Of a stretch of DNA of 64,000 nt, positions 61,571 through 64,000 are shown piece by piece. Location: positions 2,836,501-2,900,500 of the forward strand of contig NZ_CP087106.1 of assembly GCF_028583545.1 (NCBI RefSeq). The letters are read 5' to 3'. The notes beneath the pieces were generated by a model. The model was given only the letters and a program-made list of their open reading frames with translations, was not told where the DNA came from and ran no database searches. The stretch's first letter is position 1. Each line of letters starts with the position of its first letter. The stretch is from Methylobacterium sp. NMS14P (GTDB lineage Bacteria; Pseudomonadota; Alphaproteobacteria; Rhizobiales; Beijerinckiaceae). Position numbers and translations under genes: made by a program.

Positions 61571-61610
61571 GGGCGCACCGGGGTTCGAGCCTGGGACCCG
61601 TTGATTAAGA
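61571..61610 (-). other. tRNA-Lys(CTT) 3'-end fragment, attachment-site remnant
   Basis: On the minus strand the sequence TCTTAATCAACGGGTCCCAG, followed by GCTCGAACCCC and GCGCCCACC, reads as the anticodon-to-acceptor 3' half of a tRNA-Lys(CTT). There is one T-stem mismatch and T54 is changed to C. No 5' half with D arm lies upstream of it on that strand. Such partial tRNA ends mark attachment sites of integrative elements; the broken integrase begins about 60 bases away. The rest of 61300-61667 shows no gene. Confidence 0.6.
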
Positions 61611-61667
61611 CGACTCGGCTCCGGGCACCAGGACGCGCATTTTCTGCTTGCCGGCACTGCCGAAAGC

Positions 61668-62723
61668 TTGGTTGCGCTCTCGGAAATTGATGTACCCTCT
61701 GATTGTCGAACTTCGGGCACCGCTGAAATCGCTCCGCCTGCTTACCGGGTGCTTACCGGAACGCGCCTCACAAACCGGACCGCCGCCGCGCAGCTCCCGG
61801 CCGAGAAGGATCGCCTCATCGTCTTCGACGATGATCTCCCGGGTTTCGGCCTGCGGGTCAGCATGGGCGGCTCGCGGCAGTGAATAGTCCAATACCGCAA
61901 TGCCAAGGGTCAGACCAAGCGGGAGATCCTCGGCCGGGTCGGACTGCTCACGGCCACCGACGCCAGGCACGCGGCGAGTGAGCGGCTGGCGTGGGCCAAG
62001 CTCGGCGAGGATCGGCATGTCGAGAATCGGCTCGCCAGGGCCCGCACCACCGGGACCGTCGGCTCGAAGGTCGATCCGTACCTGGAGGCCGCTGGATCGC
62101 AGCTGCGCGAGAGCGCTCCGCGAGACGCCACGCGCTACATGCGCGTCGCTTGGAAGCCGCTGCACAAGGAGCCGCTGCACGCCGTGACCCGAGCGAAGGT
62201 GGCGGAGCGCATCGGTGTGATCTCGAAAGAGAGCGGCCCCTACGCGGCGTGTCGGTCGCGAGCCACGCTCTCGGCCTTCTACGCGTGGCTGATCGGGAAC
62301 AGCATGGCCGAGACCAACCCGATGGTCGGTACGATCAGGACGGGCCAGGAGGAGAAGCGCCGCGGGGTGCTGACGCCCGACAAGATCAAGATCGAGGCGG
62401 TGTTGAAGGCCTGCCGGGACGACGACTCCGGCCGCATTGTCCGCCTGCTCCTGCTCACCGGTCAGCGCCGCGAGGGAGCGGCGGGCACTAACTGGGCCGA
62501 GCTCGATCTCGCGAACGGCATCTGGCGGCGACCGGGCGAGCGGACCAAGAACAGCCTGCCGTCTGACATCCCGCTGTCCCGCCCTGCCCTCGATCTGCCC
62601 GTTAAGGTCCAGCCGATCGCCGGCCGGCCGCTCCTGTTCGGCGACGGCGTCGGTGCGTTCTCAGGGTTCTCGCAGGCGAAGGCCGCGCTGGACAAGCGGT
62701 CCGGCGTCACGGGCTGGCGATGA
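61668..62723 (+). pseudogene. tyrosine integrase (P4-like), broken
   Basis: One frame runs from 61668 to 62723 but has a TGA at 61881-61883. The text before it (LPAEKDRLIVFDDDLPGFGL, then RVSMGGSRQ) and after it (IVQYRNAKGQTKREILGRVG) join as an integrase arm-binding domain, where the stop position is usually Trp, so a TGG-to-TGA change is likely. The core (TPDKIKIEAVLKACRDDDSG, then LLLLTGQRREGAAGTNWAEL with the first catalytic Arg) continues, but the protein ends at SGVTGWR, before the HxxR, His and Tyr motifs. Both defects mean it is inactive. Confidence 0.85.
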
Positions 62724-62814
62724 CGGTATGCGAGGACCGGACGATGGGTGTTGCGATGCGGATATATTGCTTCCGCCACGGGTTGTCCGGCAACGAGTAC
62801 ATCGGAGAACTGCC

Positions 62815-63066
62815 GTGAAGAAGCTCCTGCTTGGCGCGTGCGCCGTAGCTCTGTCATCCTTCGTTATGGCGCAGGCGACCACGACCGCCGACGCGCGAGC
62901 GCGCCATATGAAATCGGCCAAGCGGACCGGCGTCCCCATCACGAACAACACCGGCGGCCGCGGCTCGTCGAGCTCCGCCGCAGGCGGTAATGCAGGTCAG
63001 CCTTCTCGCGGATCACGGTCGATAGGCGGCAGCGGGGGTGGCACAGGCAACGGCGGTGGCGGCTAA
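62815..63066 (+). CDS. small secreted Gly/Ser-rich protein, 83 aa
   Basis: From a GTG at 62815 with GGAGAA upstream. A signal peptide (VKKLLLGACAVALSSFVMAQ) is followed by a basic segment and a low-complexity tail with SSSSAAGGNAGQPSRG and a run of Gly. A similar motif occurs in the gene at 63688. No function is known. A terminator follows. Confidence 0.65.
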   Translation: MKKLLLGACAVALSSFVMAQATTTADARARHMKSAKRTGVPITNNTGGRGSSSSAAGGNAGQPSRGSRSIGGSGGGTGNGGGG

Positions 63067-63119
63067 GCGGCTCGCGCGACAACACATGTGTTTGGGCATT
63101 ATCCCAAAGATCAGCCCAT

Positions 63120-63150
63120 AGCCCGCCCGGTTCGTCGGTGCGGGCTTTTT
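63120..63150 (+). terminator. intrinsic terminator after the small secreted-protein gene
   Basis: AGCCCGC (63120-63126) pairs with GCGGGCT (63140-63146) across a 13-base loop, followed by a T-run to 63150. It is 54 bases past the stop of the 83-aa gene. Confidence 0.85.
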
Positions 63151-63279
63151 CACGCGTGTGAGAACGCGGTTTCTCTCGCGGAATATAATTGAGTGATATC
63201 CAGCACATTCCGCATAGCGTCTTCAGTGCAAGGATCCATCATGCCGTGAGGACAGACACGGTTTTGAGGAAGCATCATC

Positions 63280-63432
63280 ATGCACTCGATGAAGCATGTC
63301 GCCGAAGTCGTCACTTTGGCAGCATGTGCAGCCGCGGTGGCAATTTCCGGCCAGATCCTACTGATGCCACAGGTTAGTGCATGGCAGGACGAGCTCGTCA
63401 CGGTACTGACGCGCGAGCTGCCCCGGTCATGA
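63280..63432 (+). CDS. small membrane or secreted protein, 50 aa
   Basis: The ATG at 63280 has GAGGAAG nine bases upstream. One hydrophobic helix (EVVTLAACAAAVAISGQILL) follows a short polar start (MHSMKHVA); the tail is QDELVTVLTRELPRS. No family is recognised, but the start and helix are convincing. Confidence 0.55.
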   Translation: MHSMKHVAEVVTLAACAAAVAISGQILLMPQVSAWQDELVTVLTRELPRS

Positions 63433-63687
63433 CTGGCCTGCCGAAAGTCCGGTTCGAGGTCGGCCGGCCCGGTACTTTGCCGCGGCGGGCCTTGTCATAT
63501 CGGCAAGCCTGCTGGCCCGCGACTCGCTGCTCCCGGCGTTCCTCCCAGGGATCCACTCAGCCCCGCCGGCACCGGCGCGCGGGGCGCTTGTATCTTGGCA
63601 TGATCCCAGCGAAGGCGGCCCTTCGTTCAATCTGAACCTTCGTTCCGGAAGGTGCGTTGATTGTCTCAACCCATGATTGAGGTCTCA

Positions 63688-63966
63688 ATGCGCTACCGCA
63701 CTCTCATCGCCTCTGTGCCGCTGGCTGCCCTGCTCTCAGGCCCAGCCCACGCGCAGGCGCCGACCACGGCACCGAGCGCGCCGCCGAGTTCGTCGGGCGT
63801 TGTTGCGCCACAATCGGGCTCGACCGGCACACCAGGTGCCGTGACAGGGTCACCGACCGGGCAGCCCGCTGATACACGGTCCAACAGCTCCTCGGCAGCG
63901 GGCAACGCGAACCAGCCGGAGCGCCCGGCGCCACAAGGCGGCGGCGGTGGCGGCAGCAGCAGGTAG
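63688..63966 (+). CDS. small secreted Pro/Gly/Ser-rich protein, 92 aa
   Basis: From the ATG at 63688 with GAGGT six bases upstream. A signal peptide (MRYRTLIASVPLAALLSGPA, then HAQA) is followed by a low-complexity chain (TTAPSAPPSSSGVVAPQSGS) and the motif NSSSAAGNANQPERP, ending GGGGGGSSR. The motif resembles that of the 83-aa protein upstream, so the two are probably paralogues. Function unknown; likely periplasmic or surface. Confidence 0.65.
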   Translation: MRYRTLIASVPLAALLSGPAHAQAPTTAPSAPPSSSGVVAPQSGSTGTPGAVTGSPTGQPADTRSNSSSAAGNANQPERPAPQGGGGGGSSR

Positions 63967-64000
63967 CTGCCGACTGTTCGCAGACGCTGACCCGACGTTA

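Noticed and set aside
1..64000. CRISPR array or cas genes
   Set aside because: No regularly spaced repeats and no cas-like proteins were seen. The PD-(D/E)XK nuclease resembles Cas4 only at the fold level and lacks the Cys cluster.

Overview
The window reads as chromosomal DNA of a high-GC alphaproteobacterium of the Rhizobiales, most like Methylobacterium. This is inferred from base composition, a MucR-family regulator, a complete glycine-betaine demethylation locus and small secreted Gly/Ser-rich proteins. It is not proved by any marker gene.

Bases 1 to about 20044 are one end of a prophage. The tyrosine integrase (18748-19953) lies against the 3' end of an intact tRNA-Asn(GTT) gene at 20044-20119. 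The other prophage end and the packaging and structural genes must lie left of base 1; an HNH-nuclease gene runs off that edge. The prophage has two divergent arms either side of a CI-like repressor (8796-9404). The leftward arm carries a Cro-like protein, two further regulators (one MucR-like), a RuvC-like resolvase, a DNA methyltransferase, a DnaB helicase, a replication protein and a NusG-like factor. The rightward arm (9902-16412) carries about 17 tightly overlapping genes, including a PD-(D/E)XK exonuclease and a P-loop ATPase that look like a recombination module. Each arm begins with the same two-operator promoter module, in mirror orientation. A small cargo-like stretch (16420-18488) precedes the integrase.

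Bases 20120-33000 are chromosomal: two chemoreceptors, tRNA-Cys, an arginase-UreD pair, an OmpR-type two-component system, an acyl-CoA dehydrogenase and a GH15 glycosidase.

Bases 33106-54504 form a glycine-betaine catabolic locus. It contains Rieske betaine monooxygenase (gbcAB), dimethylglycine dehydrogenase with its electron-transfer partners (dgcAB, etfA/etfB-like), heterotetrameric sarcosine oxidase (soxBDAG), serine dehydratase (sdaA), a GbdR-like regulator, a porin and a betaine-type ABC importer. Together these would take betaine through dimethylglycine and sarcosine to glycine. Serine made from glycine could then be drained to pyruvate by SdaA, and the released methyl groups would enter C1 metabolism.

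Bases 55024-64000 hold a CYTH protein, a dienelactone-hydrolase-like enzyme, a truncated MFS gene, a UvrA2-type ATPase, several small membrane or secreted proteins, and the remnant of a second integrative element: a tRNA-Lys 3' fragment beside an integrase broken by one stop codon and C-terminal loss.
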